Below, piece after piece: positions 1 through 8,366 of a stretch of DNA of 56,153 nt. Position 1 is the first letter of the stretch, and every line of letters begins with the position of its first letter. The DNA comes from Natronolimnohabitans innermongolicus JCM 12255 (GTDB lineage: Archaea; Halobacteriota; Halobacteria; Halobacteriales; Natrialbaceae). Below the pieces are notes generated by a model, which did not search any database, was not told the DNA's origin, and saw only the letters and a list, made by a program, of their open reading frames with translations. Location: assembly GCF_000337215.1 (NCBI RefSeq), contig NZ_AOHZ01000035.1:37387-93539 (forward strand), in the 5' to 3' direction. Both the position numbers and the translations under genes were made by a program.

Positions 1-1722
1 TGCACCTTCGTGGTAGTCTCTGTAGGCCCGGTCACGGCCGATCGGTTGGTGATCAATCGATCCATCGCCAGCTAGTCGGACGTCGAAGGTGTTTCCGCCG
101 GAGGAGTACAGGCTGATCGCATCCTGTGGGCGGTCGCGATGGGCGTACATCACACCGCTATCGAGCGATCCTTCGAGGTCGCCCTTACGTCGGCCGTATT
201 CCACGGCACGTTCCAGTCGTTCCTCGCCTCCGAAATCCTCTGCATCATCGCGTGTGAGGGGTAGTTCCTGCGCGGCGCAGTTGAGTTGCTGGAGGTACAC
301 GGGATTGTTGTCGAGGTCAACGACGGCGCTCTCGTGATCTTCTTCGAGGACGTACTCCGGGTGCTGGAGAATGTACTGGTCGAGCGTGGAGTGGCTCGGG
401 ACGAACACAGAGAGCGCATCTCGCGTTCCTCTGCCCGATCGACCGATTCGTTGCCAGAACGACTGGCGCGACCCCGGATAGCCCATGAGGACAGTCCCAT
501 CGACGCCGCCGATATTGATACCGACTTCCAGGGCACTCGTCGTCGAGACGCCGTCGAGGTGTCCTTCCTTGAGTTGGTACTCCGTCCCCCGACGGGACTG
601 TTTGCCGTGTCCGGCATGGTAGGATGCGAGGTCCGGTCTTCCCTGATATCGGTTCTCCGGGTCGCTGATGAACCGCTTCGCACGGTTGACAGACAGTTCG
701 GTGAGCTTCCGCGAGTCACAGAACAGGAGCGACTGAACGTTCTTCTGGCACATATGCGCCCACACTTCTGGGGCTTCGACCGTCGCAGGACGCTTCGAAA
801 GCGCCGGAGAGTCAATGTCGTCAGTGAGACCGTCGTCACCACTCATCGGGGGGTCCCAGAACACGAGGTGACGGATGCCTCGCGGTGATCCGTCTTCGTC
901 GACGACTGCCGCGGGCTCACCAGTGAGTGCGAGAGCGTGTTCTGTGGGATTGCCGATCGTCGCCGTCGTGAGAACGTACTGCGGATCGCCGCCGTAGTAA
1001 TCGATGATCCGTTGGGCGCGTCGGAGGATCCAGGCGACGTGCATCCCGCCGAGGCCAGTCCACATGTGAGCTTCGTCGATAACCACTAGCGAGCAGTTCG
1101 AGTGGAAGTCTGCCCACAGGTGGTGACTCTCCAGATACTGATTCAGCCCGACGAAGTTCGTGATTACGACGTTGCACTCATCGCGGATGCGAGACTTTTC
1201 CTCGCTCTTCGTGTCACCGTCGTAGACGCCGACACTGATCTCCAGTCCAAGCGTGTTACGAAGGAACTCGTTGAGTTCTTGCTCCTGGTCGCGACTGAGC
1301 GCCTTCGTCGGATAGACGATAAGCGACCGCGTCTCCGGGTCCTCAAGGTATTGACGAGCGATGTGAAGACCGTAGACCAGCGTCTTCCCCGAGGATGTAC
1401 TGGTCGCTACACACACGTTGTCACCGCGGTCGAGTACCTGGAGAGCCTCTGCTTGGTGGCTCCACGGGTCGAATTCGAGGTTTCGAGCGATCTTGGGCGG
1501 AAGCACGTCCCCTGCTGGAACAGTCTCTTCCTCACGAGCGGGAATATCGAAGTTCTCGTGAACCTGCCCGAAGTAGCGGTTATTCGGGTAGGTACTCTCG
1601 AGCTCCTCGCCAGTGAGTTGGAGGATGTCCGTCTCGATATCGATGTCACCGTTGTTGGTGTTGTCCTCCGGGTTGGTCGTGAGGTCTGTCTGGCTGTGGT
1701 CGGTATCGTGGTCGTCGTGCAT
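1..1722 (-). CDS. MrfA/YprA-like DEAD/DEAH helicase, 3' end beyond the window
   Basis: This is an uninterrupted reading frame from ATG at 1722 down to base 1, so the C-terminus is missing. It reads as a superfamily 2 helicase of the COG1205 (YprA/MrfA) type. A disordered acidic N-terminus comes first, then Walker A ATSTSSGKT near residue 110, the DEAH box in VVIDEAHMW near residue 215, the TTATIGNP motif III, and RIGRSGRG as motif VI. The missing part would be expected to hold the DUF1998/four-Cys zinc domain seen in the second helicase at 3435-5912. The start lies 2 bp after the stop of the exonuclease gene, so the two form an operon. This pair matches bacterial mrfA-mrfB (helicase plus 3'-5' exonuclease) in family content and order is helicase-adjacent. 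The role here, repair or defence, is inferred. Confidence 0.88.
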   Translation of the reverse strand, partial: MHDDHDTDHSQTDLTTNPEDNTNNGDIDIETDILQLTGEELESTYPNNRYFGQVHENFDIPAREEETVPAGDVLPPKIARNLEFDPWSHQAEALQVLDRGDNVCVATSTSSGKTLVYGLHIARQYLEDPETRSLIVYPTKALSRDQEQELNEFLRNTLGLEISVGVYDGDTKSEEKSRIRDECNVVITNFVGLNQYLESHHLWADFHSNCSLVVIDEAHMWTGLGGMHVAWILRRAQRIIDYYGGDPQYVLTTATIGNPTEHALALTGEPAAVVDEDGSPRGIRHLVFWDPPMSGDDGLTDDIDSPALSKRPATVEAPEVWAHMCQKNVQSLLFCDSRKLTELSVNRAKRFISDPENRYQGRPDLASYHAGHGKQSRRGTEYQLKEGHLDGVSTTSALEVGINIGGVDGTVLMGYPGSRQSFWQRIGRSGRGTRDALSVFVPSHSTLDQYILQHPEYVLEEDHESAVVDLDNNPVYLQQLNCAAQELPLTRDDAEDFGGEERLERAVEYGRRKGDLEGSLDSGVMYAHRDRPQDAISLYSSGGNTFDVRLAGDGSIDHQPIGRDRAYRDYHEGA

Positions 1723-1724
1723 TG

Positions 1725-3182
1725 TTAGAAGTCCATGAGTCCGGTCTGTGTGGTGTTTTCATCAGCAGGAACGCTGGCACGCTTGTGGCCGGGCGTCGCC
1801 TCAGCAATCGATTCGTAGACTGCAGCCAGCTCACGGACGTCTGCCTCACAGTATGCCCGTGCAGTGTCCCAGTCTACGTCTCGAGCGCCCTCTGGAGATA
1901 CGAGAAGCCGCTGGATGGTCTTCGCCAGTGATTTCCCATCCACGGCGGCAGCAGCCGAGTCGCGCCCATGCCCGAGAGCCTCAGCGACGTCTTCAACCCG
2001 GTTCGTCCGACCGGGGAGGATGGCGTTGTCTTTTCGCACGGCCCAGTCGAACAGGTCGTACTCGAACACGGAGTCCGACCAGTAGTCTGCGTACTCCGGT
2101 GCGTGTCCTCGGATGAATCGGCTGAGGTGTTTGAAGTCGAAGTTGTGGCCGTTCCACGCGATGAGGGACGTGCGATCGTACTCGCTGGCTAGCCACGCAA
2201 CAAACTCTCGAGTGGCTTTCCCTGGGTTGTCTCGTGACGGTTCCGTATCGATGAAGTCCACGTACTCGTCTGTTTCAGGGTCGTAGACTCCGATGAGCCA
2301 GATGATACTCGGGTTGAGGCTGTCAGTCTCGATATCAATGAATAGCGGACTGTAGTCTGCTGCGGGGACAGCTTCGTCTGTGAGACGGATCACGCATCCT
2401 TCGGACAACGCGTGGGCGCTCTGGCGGATGCTCTGCGCTTTCGACTCACCGATACCTCGAACCTCACGAAGATCGCGTTCCGTCGCGGCTGCGACGTCGT
2501 CACGCGTCTCATACCCATTCCGAGAGAGCTTCGGGGCGGTTCCCTTGCCCACACCCGAGAGCGCTCGGAGGCCGAATTTATCCGCCGGTGTCGTGGACAA
2601 AGCGATGCGGCCACCAGAATCAAGCGAAAGGCAGGCGAGTTCGGGTGCCCCTTGCCGACGGGTTGGAGCAAGCCCGCGGACGGGAAGGCGAATGCTCTCG
2701 TCGTCGACGTCGGCCTTCCACACGAAATCGTAACTGGCCTCCATGGCTCCGGTGAGGAACGTCGCTTCTCGGTCGGTTCGGTGTTGGAAGCGAGCGAGGT
2801 GTTTGAGGCCATCGAGCGAGACATCTAAAGAGACCGAGTCGGCGCTCGTCTGTATCTCATCACAAATGACGTAGTCGACGTCGTTTGGAATCTCCTGCCC
2901 GCTGGCGGTAGAGGCTCCACCAATGAAGTCGAGCGATCTGACGATGGACACGGTAATCCCGTCAACAGTCTCAGTGTGAACCGCGCTCCCCCGAGTGTAA
3001 ATTACCGGACACGAGGCGGTACGCTCGACAGTGCTTACGATTCGCATATCCAACTTTTCTTCGACAATGTAGATGAGATCCGCATCGAAGTAATCGACGA
3101 GATCTTCGATGGCGGTCGTCGTAGCGTCTACTAGCGCATCACACCGGAGAGCAAGCAGACGTACTCCAAGGTCGCCCGCCAT
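1725..3182 (-). CDS. MrfB/YprB-like DEDDy exonuclease with helix-hairpin-helix
   Basis: The protein has 485 residues. An N-terminal half of unknown fold (about 1-195) is followed by helix-hairpin-helix motifs at about 205-255 (LSGVGKGTAPKL and VRGIGESKAQSI), which normally bind DNA backbone. An RNase H-fold exonuclease of the RNase_H_2 type follows: Exo I FIDIETDS near 277, Exo II AWNGHNFDF near 345, and Exo III YCEADVREL near 450 with the Y-x3-D signature. All four acidic residues are present, so it should be an active metal-dependent 3'-5' exonuclease. It is directly upstream of an MrfA-like helicase, which suggests a helicase-exonuclease pair. ATG 3182 is preceded in frame by TGA-GAA and a 22-codon leader reading frame, so the N-terminus may have been longer in an ancestor. 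Confidence 0.85.
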   Translation of the reverse strand: MAGDLGVRLLALRCDALVDATTTAIEDLVDYFDADLIYIVEEKLDMRIVSTVERTASCPVIYTRGSAVHTETVDGITVSIVRSLDFIGGASTASGQEIPNDVDYVICDEIQTSADSVSLDVSLDGLKHLARFQHRTDREATFLTGAMEASYDFVWKADVDDESIRLPVRGLAPTRRQGAPELACLSLDSGGRIALSTTPADKFGLRALSGVGKGTAPKLSRNGYETRDDVAAATERDLREVRGIGESKAQSIRQSAHALSEGCVIRLTDEAVPAADYSPLFIDIETDSLNPSIIWLIGVYDPETDEYVDFIDTEPSRDNPGKATREFVAWLASEYDRTSLIAWNGHNFDFKHLSRFIRGHAPEYADYWSDSVFEYDLFDWAVRKDNAILPGRTNRVEDVAEALGHGRDSAAAAVDGKSLAKTIQRLLVSPEGARDVDWDTARAYCEADVRELAAVYESIAEATPGHKRASVPADENTTQTGLMDF

Positions 3183-3185
3183 TTC

Positions 3186-3254
3186 TCAGTGGGTGGTTGT
3201 TCCCTGTCCCGGTTGGCTATCAGCAGGTTGTCCCTCGTTTCGCGTGTTGGTCAT
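3186..3254 (-). other. 22-codon leader ORF or truncated N-terminus
   Basis: ATG at 3254 opens a 22-codon frame rich in Thr, Gln, Gly and Pro that ends in TGA at 3188-3186. One codon (GAA) separates that stop from the ATG of the exonuclease gene, and all three lie in the same frame. A TATA-like box lies about 28 nt before ATG 3254, the normal spacing for a leaderless haloarchaeal transcript. Either this is the original N-terminus cut by a CGA-to-TGA change with restart at 3182, or it is a short regulatory leader peptide. The sequence alone does not decide. Confidence 0.4.
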
Positions 3255-3277
3255 ATACTCACTATCGTAACCCTCTG

Positions 3278-3286
3278 GCTTATACT
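3278..3286 (-). promoter_or_regulatory. TATA-like promoter for the exonuclease-helicase operon
   Basis: On the minus strand this reads AGTATAAGC and is centred about 28 nt before ATG 3254. It is the clearest TATA-like element in the 250-bp gap between the two helicase operons. The rest of the gap (about 3290-3434) shows no gene. Confidence 0.45.
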
Positions 3287-3434
3287 TTCTGACTAGCAAC
3301 TCTGCGATGTCCCTATCTTAGGAATTAGACGAATTCAAAAGTGGATCTACTGGGGTCCGTGGGAGCTACCAATTACTATGCTCTCACCGGCCAGTGGATC
3401 TATAGAGTACTGAAATGACTGAGTATAGTCTTCC

Positions 3435-5912
3435 CTATGGCTGAACAGGAACCTCTAACAGTTGCTTCAGAAGACGGATTGCGAGCCGCTTGTTTAGCGT
3501 CCGATTCGCATTCCCACATTGCGGCGAGTGAACGCACGATGGACACCCGTCTTCACAGGGACAGCTAGAGAGCATTTCCAACGTGCGCTCAAGCATTGTC
3601 TCCAGCTTACCGAACGCTTCTCGAGTAAGTCCTACTCCACCTGGATGACCATCGTGGACGAAAATCGTGCTCCATCCAGTGTGTGGATGATACTCGGTCG
3701 AGAGCCCACCGACGTCGCGACGAGCACAGAGAATCTCGAGTGGGAACAAAGAGATCAGTGCGTGCTCCAGAGCGTGAATACTCGCGAGAAATCCGTCCTC
3801 TTCCTCACTCGCAGCTTTGATGTCCTGCTCGATCTGCGGCGGAATTGTGAAATAGAGCCCACGGGTGCGAATTGTCCGTTCAGGAAGCGGCTCGTCGAAA
3901 GCCCGCTCGACGCCGTCCTCATCTGATGGGTGGTCATAGAGCATGTATCCCGTCACTTCTTCGGCGACGGTGAGATCCGCAAATCCAACAGAGACAGTCT
4001 CCTGTGAGGCGAGACCGCCCGTCTTGAACTCCTCTTCGATAGTAATTCGTTTCTCAGTGAGTGGACGGGTATACCCCATCGTGTTCACTGACTTCAGGAG
4101 CACACGGTCAGCATCGAATTCTGCCTCCGTCACACGATACGACTCTTTTTGATGATGATAGATTGCACCGGGGTGTGCATCACGAAGCGCATCGCCAAAC
4201 GGTAGTGAGGTAAGTGTCCTATCACGCAGTCGATCATAAAGTTCGATTTGCCGATCATCGATAGAGCGGATGTCCATCGTGTGTTGCGGGCTGTCCTCTC
4301 CCATATACTTCCACCGGGGACCGGTTCGAGAACTAAATCGCTCTAATTGGTCCGCGTCATCAAGAGACGCAACAGTCGCCGGATATTCAGCGCCGAAGTA
4401 GGTGTCGTCACTGGTGCGCAGGAACAGCTCTTGAGCCGCACAGCAGACGTGATCGTCTAGTATTTGGGTGTTTGCGGGGTTGACTGCTGCTTGTTCAGGG
4501 TCGCCGTCGAACAGGAGATCCGGATTCGCCATACAGTACTGGTCTAACGGATTCGGGCTTGCTACGAGGACAACGAGGCTCGGATTCTCTCCACGTCCTG
4601 CCCGCCCCGCGCGCTGGAATGTGCTCATGCTCGTTCCTGGATGTCCGTCGAGAAGGACGACGTCAAGACTGCCGACGTCGATGCCGAGCTCGAGTGCATT
4701 CGTACTCCAGACACCTCGAATGGATCCATCGCGAAGCCCCGCCTCGATGGTGGTCCGACGCTCGTCCTGGAGTGCTGAGTGGTATGCAGTAACCTGGTCC
4801 GCTAGCTCATGTTCACCACGCTTTCGAAGCTTGCTATCGCACCAGTTTGCGTACTGCTCGGTTCCCTGTCTGGCCCGTGTGAAGACGAGCGTCTGATACC
4901 CTCGTTGAACAAGGTCACAGAACAACCGCACTGTTTCTGGGTGATGGGAACGGCGCTCTCCGCCGATAATCTCGTTGTGGTGGGATACTTCAACCGGGCC
5001 CGACGGTGGTTGGCTTGGTTCAGAATCACCCTCTGCTGTCGAGTCCGGTCCGTCAACCGTCACGGATTCTGTCCCTACTTCCTCTTCCTCCCTTAGCGGT
5101 GGATTCCAGAATACCCAGTGACGAGGGCCCGTCGCGCTGGCATCGTCGTCGATAAGCGAGAACTGAGTAGGAGGTTGTCCAGTGACCGCTGCTGCGTGCT
5201 CGACAGGATTCCCGATGGTAGCAGAACAACAGATGTACTGTGGAGTGGAATCATAGTACTCTGCCAACCGCGAGAGGCGACGGAACACTAAGGAGATGTG
5301 GCTTCCGAAGATCCCCCGGAACTCGTGTACTTCGTCGACGACAATCGTTTCAAGTTGCTGGAATAGCCACTTCCAATGTTTCGGCGATTTAGAATATGGG
5401 AGCAAACTTTTGTGAATCATATCAGGAGTAGTTAAGAGGACATCTGGTTGACGTGCCCAAACTTCGCGTTTCTCGGAGTCTGTCAATAACCCTGTGTATG
5501 TCGCTACATCGACGTTCTGATCACCCCGAAGGTCTGCGGTGATTTTAGAAATAGTATCCTTTTGGTCATTAATCAGAGCGTTCATCGGGGCAATATAGAG
5601 CGTTTTGCCGTGGTGATTAAGAGCGCGTTCGAGTGCTGGCACCGTATAGGCGAGACTCTTACCGCTAGCCGTCGGAGTAGCTAGTACGACGTGGTCTCCG
5701 TCCCGAACAGCTTCGATTGCGTCTGCTTGGTGTTGGAACGGTTCGTTGATATCGTGACAAGAAAGTGCACTCGCCAACCGGTGGTCAAGTTCGAGAGGTG
5801 ATGTTTCGGCAGGGTCCCCTGGCGTTCGTTCTTGATGGACAATTTGGCCTTCGTAGTAGGGGCGATCTCTCAACCACTCGATTGTCTTCTCTACGAATAA
5901 TTTTCGAGTCAT
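3435..5912 (-). CDS. MrfA/YprA-like DEAD/DEAH helicase with C-terminal zinc domain
   Basis: This complete 825-residue SF2 helicase belongs to the COG1205 family. Walker A ATPTASGKS lies near residue 80, DEVH in VVDEVHEFRG near 188, CCSATIGNP motif III near 235, and QRAGRAGRG motif VI near 440. The C-terminal domain ends with FVHDGHPGGVGL and the cysteine cluster CPCEDGCPSCVHSPQCGN (about 780-800), the zinc-binding signature of the MrfA DUF1998 region. Members of this family unwind DNA 3'-5' and are known in mitomycin-damage repair (MrfA). A DUF1998 helicase is also a core DISARM component. It starts 31 bp after the phospholipase-D/ATPase gene, so the two are probably co-transcribed. It is a diverged paralogue of the helicase at 1-1722. 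Confidence 0.93.
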   Translation of the reverse strand: MTRKLFVEKTIEWLRDRPYYEGQIVHQERTPGDPAETSPLELDHRLASALSCHDINEPFQHQADAIEAVRDGDHVVLATPTASGKSLAYTVPALERALNHHGKTLYIAPMNALINDQKDTISKITADLRGDQNVDVATYTGLLTDSEKREVWARQPDVLLTTPDMIHKSLLPYSKSPKHWKWLFQQLETIVVDEVHEFRGIFGSHISLVFRRLSRLAEYYDSTPQYICCSATIGNPVEHAAAVTGQPPTQFSLIDDDASATGPRHWVFWNPPLREEEEVGTESVTVDGPDSTAEGDSEPSQPPSGPVEVSHHNEIIGGERRSHHPETVRLFCDLVQRGYQTLVFTRARQGTEQYANWCDSKLRKRGEHELADQVTAYHSALQDERRTTIEAGLRDGSIRGVWSTNALELGIDVGSLDVVLLDGHPGTSMSTFQRAGRAGRGENPSLVVLVASPNPLDQYCMANPDLLFDGDPEQAAVNPANTQILDDHVCCAAQELFLRTSDDTYFGAEYPATVASLDDADQLERFSSRTGPRWKYMGEDSPQHTMDIRSIDDRQIELYDRLRDRTLTSLPFGDALRDAHPGAIYHHQKESYRVTEAEFDADRVLLKSVNTMGYTRPLTEKRITIEEEFKTGGLASQETVSVGFADLTVAEEVTGYMLYDHPSDEDGVERAFDEPLPERTIRTRGLYFTIPPQIEQDIKAASEEEDGFLASIHALEHALISLFPLEILCARRDVGGLSTEYHPHTGWSTIFVHDGHPGGVGLTREAFGKLETMLERTLEMLSSCPCEDGCPSCVHSPQCGNANRTLNKRLAIRLLKQLLEVPVQP

Positions 5913-5943
5913 GTGTGCGTGTGTTGTGATTATCTACTCCTAG

Positions 5944-8091
5944 CTACCGTGTCAGAAGGTTACGAGCGCGTGAGAGGTATCCTTCTCGTGGATCTTCTGT
6001 AGTTGTCTCACCAAGCCAGTCGAAGAACTCGTCCGGCGTTTTGATAATCAAATCGAGTCCTCGCTTTTCAATTCGAACTGTCATAGGAGGGTCGCGTTTG
6101 TACTCGTGGAGTTCGAAGTTCATCGATTCCGGGAAGGTCACCTGTAGCGTGTCACTGTCTTTAGCGATTTCGACGTCCTCTCGGTCGATGAGGTTTCGCC
6201 AGCGCTCTCTGCCAGTGTCATATGCTTGCTCAGCAGGTTCGGTGGGGAAGTAGTCCGGCAGCGGCCGATCGGCGTACTCATAGAGGTCCTGCATGGCCGC
6301 CCTCACTTCCCGAAGTGCGTCAGAGTCCGTTCCAAGTACGAGATCGCGGTTGAGGTACTCGTACCCAAACCACTGGAAAATCGGGTTCTCCGTGTCGATT
6401 AGACGGTTTACTTCAGCTTCACCCTGATGTGAGGTCATGAAATTCACATCGAATCGGAGGATCTTAGCACGGTTACGGAACCACTCTCCAGGGCGCTTAT
6501 CGTTCGAGATGAAGGCAAACATCGGATAGGCCGTTTCGCCGGTCCATCCACTCCAATAGTTTCGAAGGGTATCCAGCGAGTTCACCTTCTGCTTGGTGAT
6601 GTCGTCGACGACGACGGGGAACGACGTGTGTGCTGAACGCAAATTCCGTACTTTTCGCTTCCCAATTTCGTCTGCGTCGACGGGTGCTTCGACACGGTTT
6701 CCACTGATCAGCGACAGGGCAAATCGACAGAATGTCCCTTTTCCTCCGTTTGACTCGCCAAAGACGTAGAGGTACGGGAGAGCCTTGTCGAGGTTAATCC
6801 CGTGCTCACGGTAGAACGCGGCCTGTCGATTGGCGAACGGCGCCCAGAAGAACCAGAGTAGTGCTTCGTACATGTGGGCTTTGACCGCTGTTGGGTTGTT
6901 GGAATTCCCATAGTTGTCCACCGTCGCAAAGTAGTCCTCAATCTCGGCCAGCGCTTCGTCGACACGCTCTGGATTAGATGGGGGCTGCGTGACACGATAG
7001 ACCGTGCCGTCATAGTGGAACTTGAGTTCGTCCTTGGACTCGTTCAGGTGCATTGTCGGGACATCGAACACCTGTTGCGCATACCGCTGGAACGCATCTG
7101 GGGTCGTCGTCAAGGTATCATTCGACACGGTCGCATCGAAGTCAGTCATCTGCGACAATGTGTCAACTGTCGACTCTTCGTACCCGCGTAGAGACAAGGT
7201 GATACGGTCCTGTGGCGCATCTTCTAAGTCTGGATCCTTCTCGCTAGATTCGCCTTCTGAATCGAGCTCTGCCTCCTCTGATTCCTGTTCTGCGGCGGTA
7301 TCTGTACCTCCATCGAGTGCGAGATCCACTGTTTCAACTTCTGCATCGATATGGTCCGCCAGACGACCGTGAACCTCTCCCAGTTCGTCTTGTGTACCCA
7401 CACGTCCTTCGGTGTACAGTTTGATTACCTCTTCTCGGTCATCGTCCGAGAGTTCGAGTTGTTCGGAGAGATCTTCCAGGAAGGGTCCGCCACTGTTGTA
7501 TGAGTCTCGGTGATCGCGATAGAGTTCCTCGAATTCCCCGTAGAGCTTACTGTCCGTCATCGTATCATAGACGACGCCTACATTGGTCTGATTCGACCAT
7601 GCATTTCGCGAGAGATTCGGAGAGCCAACGATGACTTTTGCTGGTGTACCGTCATCGGTGTCCTCGAGTTCGGATTCACCCGTAGCCTTTCCGCCGAGGG
7701 TCATCTGATCTTTATCACCGTCCTCATCCTCTCCTTCTAAGACAGAGCCGTCGTACTCGATGAGATACAGCTTGGAGTGGACCTCCTTGTTCTCACAGAG
7801 GTAGATTACGAGCTTGCCTTCACTCCTGAGTTGTTCAAGCCGATCTGCGAGATCCGGCTTGTCGATGAGGCGCTCTCGGTAGTCGGAGACGTCCCCAACG
7901 ACCACCTCCAGGGACTCCAAGTCGTCGAGGTCTTCGAAGAGATCCAGAATAAACTCGGGGGAGTCACAATAGGTGACGACACGCATTCGTTTTGCGCCAT
8001 CGAATACGTCGGAGAATGACCGCCAGCTCTTGAAAATCTCGACGTGGCTGTGATCACTGCTTCTAGTATCGAGGGGAACGTCGAACTTCAT
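5944..8091 (-). CDS. Phospholipase-D-like nuclease fused to a P-loop ATPase
   Basis: The protein has 715 residues. The N-terminal third is a single PLD-like module: VHSKLYLIE (H-x-K-x4-E; the usual Asp is Glu) near 105-113 and GSPNLSRNAWSNQTNVG near 155-172, as in PLDc_2 nucleases. An acidic, probably disordered linker spans about 225-300. The C-terminal part has Walker A GESNGGKGT near 445 and Walker B FPVVVDDI near 493, followed by FISNDKRP. That arrangement resembles phage/plasmid SF3 or AAA-like ATPases. PLD proteins next to DUF1998 helicases occur in DISARM (DrmC with DrmA/DrmB), but a PLD-ATPase fusion is not the standard DISARM part. It probably cuts or binds DNA in an ATP-dependent way. 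It opens the operon with the downstream helicase. Confidence 0.82.
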   Translation of the reverse strand: MKFDVPLDTRSSDHSHVEIFKSWRSFSDVFDGAKRMRVVTYCDSPEFILDLFEDLDDLESLEVVVGDVSDYRERLIDKPDLADRLEQLRSEGKLVIYLCENKEVHSKLYLIEYDGSVLEGEDEDGDKDQMTLGGKATGESELEDTDDGTPAKVIVGSPNLSRNAWSNQTNVGVVYDTMTDSKLYGEFEELYRDHRDSYNSGGPFLEDLSEQLELSDDDREEVIKLYTEGRVGTQDELGEVHGRLADHIDAEVETVDLALDGGTDTAAEQESEEAELDSEGESSEKDPDLEDAPQDRITLSLRGYEESTVDTLSQMTDFDATVSNDTLTTTPDAFQRYAQQVFDVPTMHLNESKDELKFHYDGTVYRVTQPPSNPERVDEALAEIEDYFATVDNYGNSNNPTAVKAHMYEALLWFFWAPFANRQAAFYREHGINLDKALPYLYVFGESNGGKGTFCRFALSLISGNRVEAPVDADEIGKRKVRNLRSAHTSFPVVVDDITKQKVNSLDTLRNYWSGWTGETAYPMFAFISNDKRPGEWFRNRAKILRFDVNFMTSHQGEAEVNRLIDTENPIFQWFGYEYLNRDLVLGTDSDALREVRAAMQDLYEYADRPLPDYFPTEPAEQAYDTGRERWRNLIDREDVEIAKDSDTLQVTFPESMNFELHEYKRDPPMTVRIEKRGLDLIIKTPDEFFDWLGETTTEDPREGYLSRARNLLTR

Positions 8092-8366
8092 TGGATGCGG
8101 AATTGGGATTTTGTCATTTAGGCGTAATCTTGTTACTGTTCATTAGGACCACTTTCCGGACGATGATCGGAGCATTCGATCCACCCCCGCTGTGACCTCG
8201 GCTCTATCGTCGAATGAATGCCGATTTGTGTGGTCATATCTATCTTCTTTGAGGCCACCAATGCTCTGTCATGAAATAAACTTTCCGACTAGGGACATTA
8301 GGAAAACAGTATTGTGAAGATAAGGGCACCAAAAAGTAGTTATATATCTAGTCCGCTTGAGCTACT
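8092..8366. promoter_or_regulatory. Divergent promoter region with TATATAT box for the rightward gene
   Basis: This 275-bp AT-rich gap separates the leftward PLD-ATPase gene from the rightward exonuclease-like gene. TTATATAT at about 8340-8347 lies 20-27 nt before ATG 8367, fitting a leaderless transcript. On the other strand a weak CCTAAATG lies roughly 25-33 nt before ATG 8091. No other gene is visible. Confidence 0.5.

Noticed and set aside
5944-8091. Complete DISARM system
   Set aside because: A DUF1998 helicase and a PLD protein are present, but no DISARM methylase and no separate DUF1998-only protein were found.
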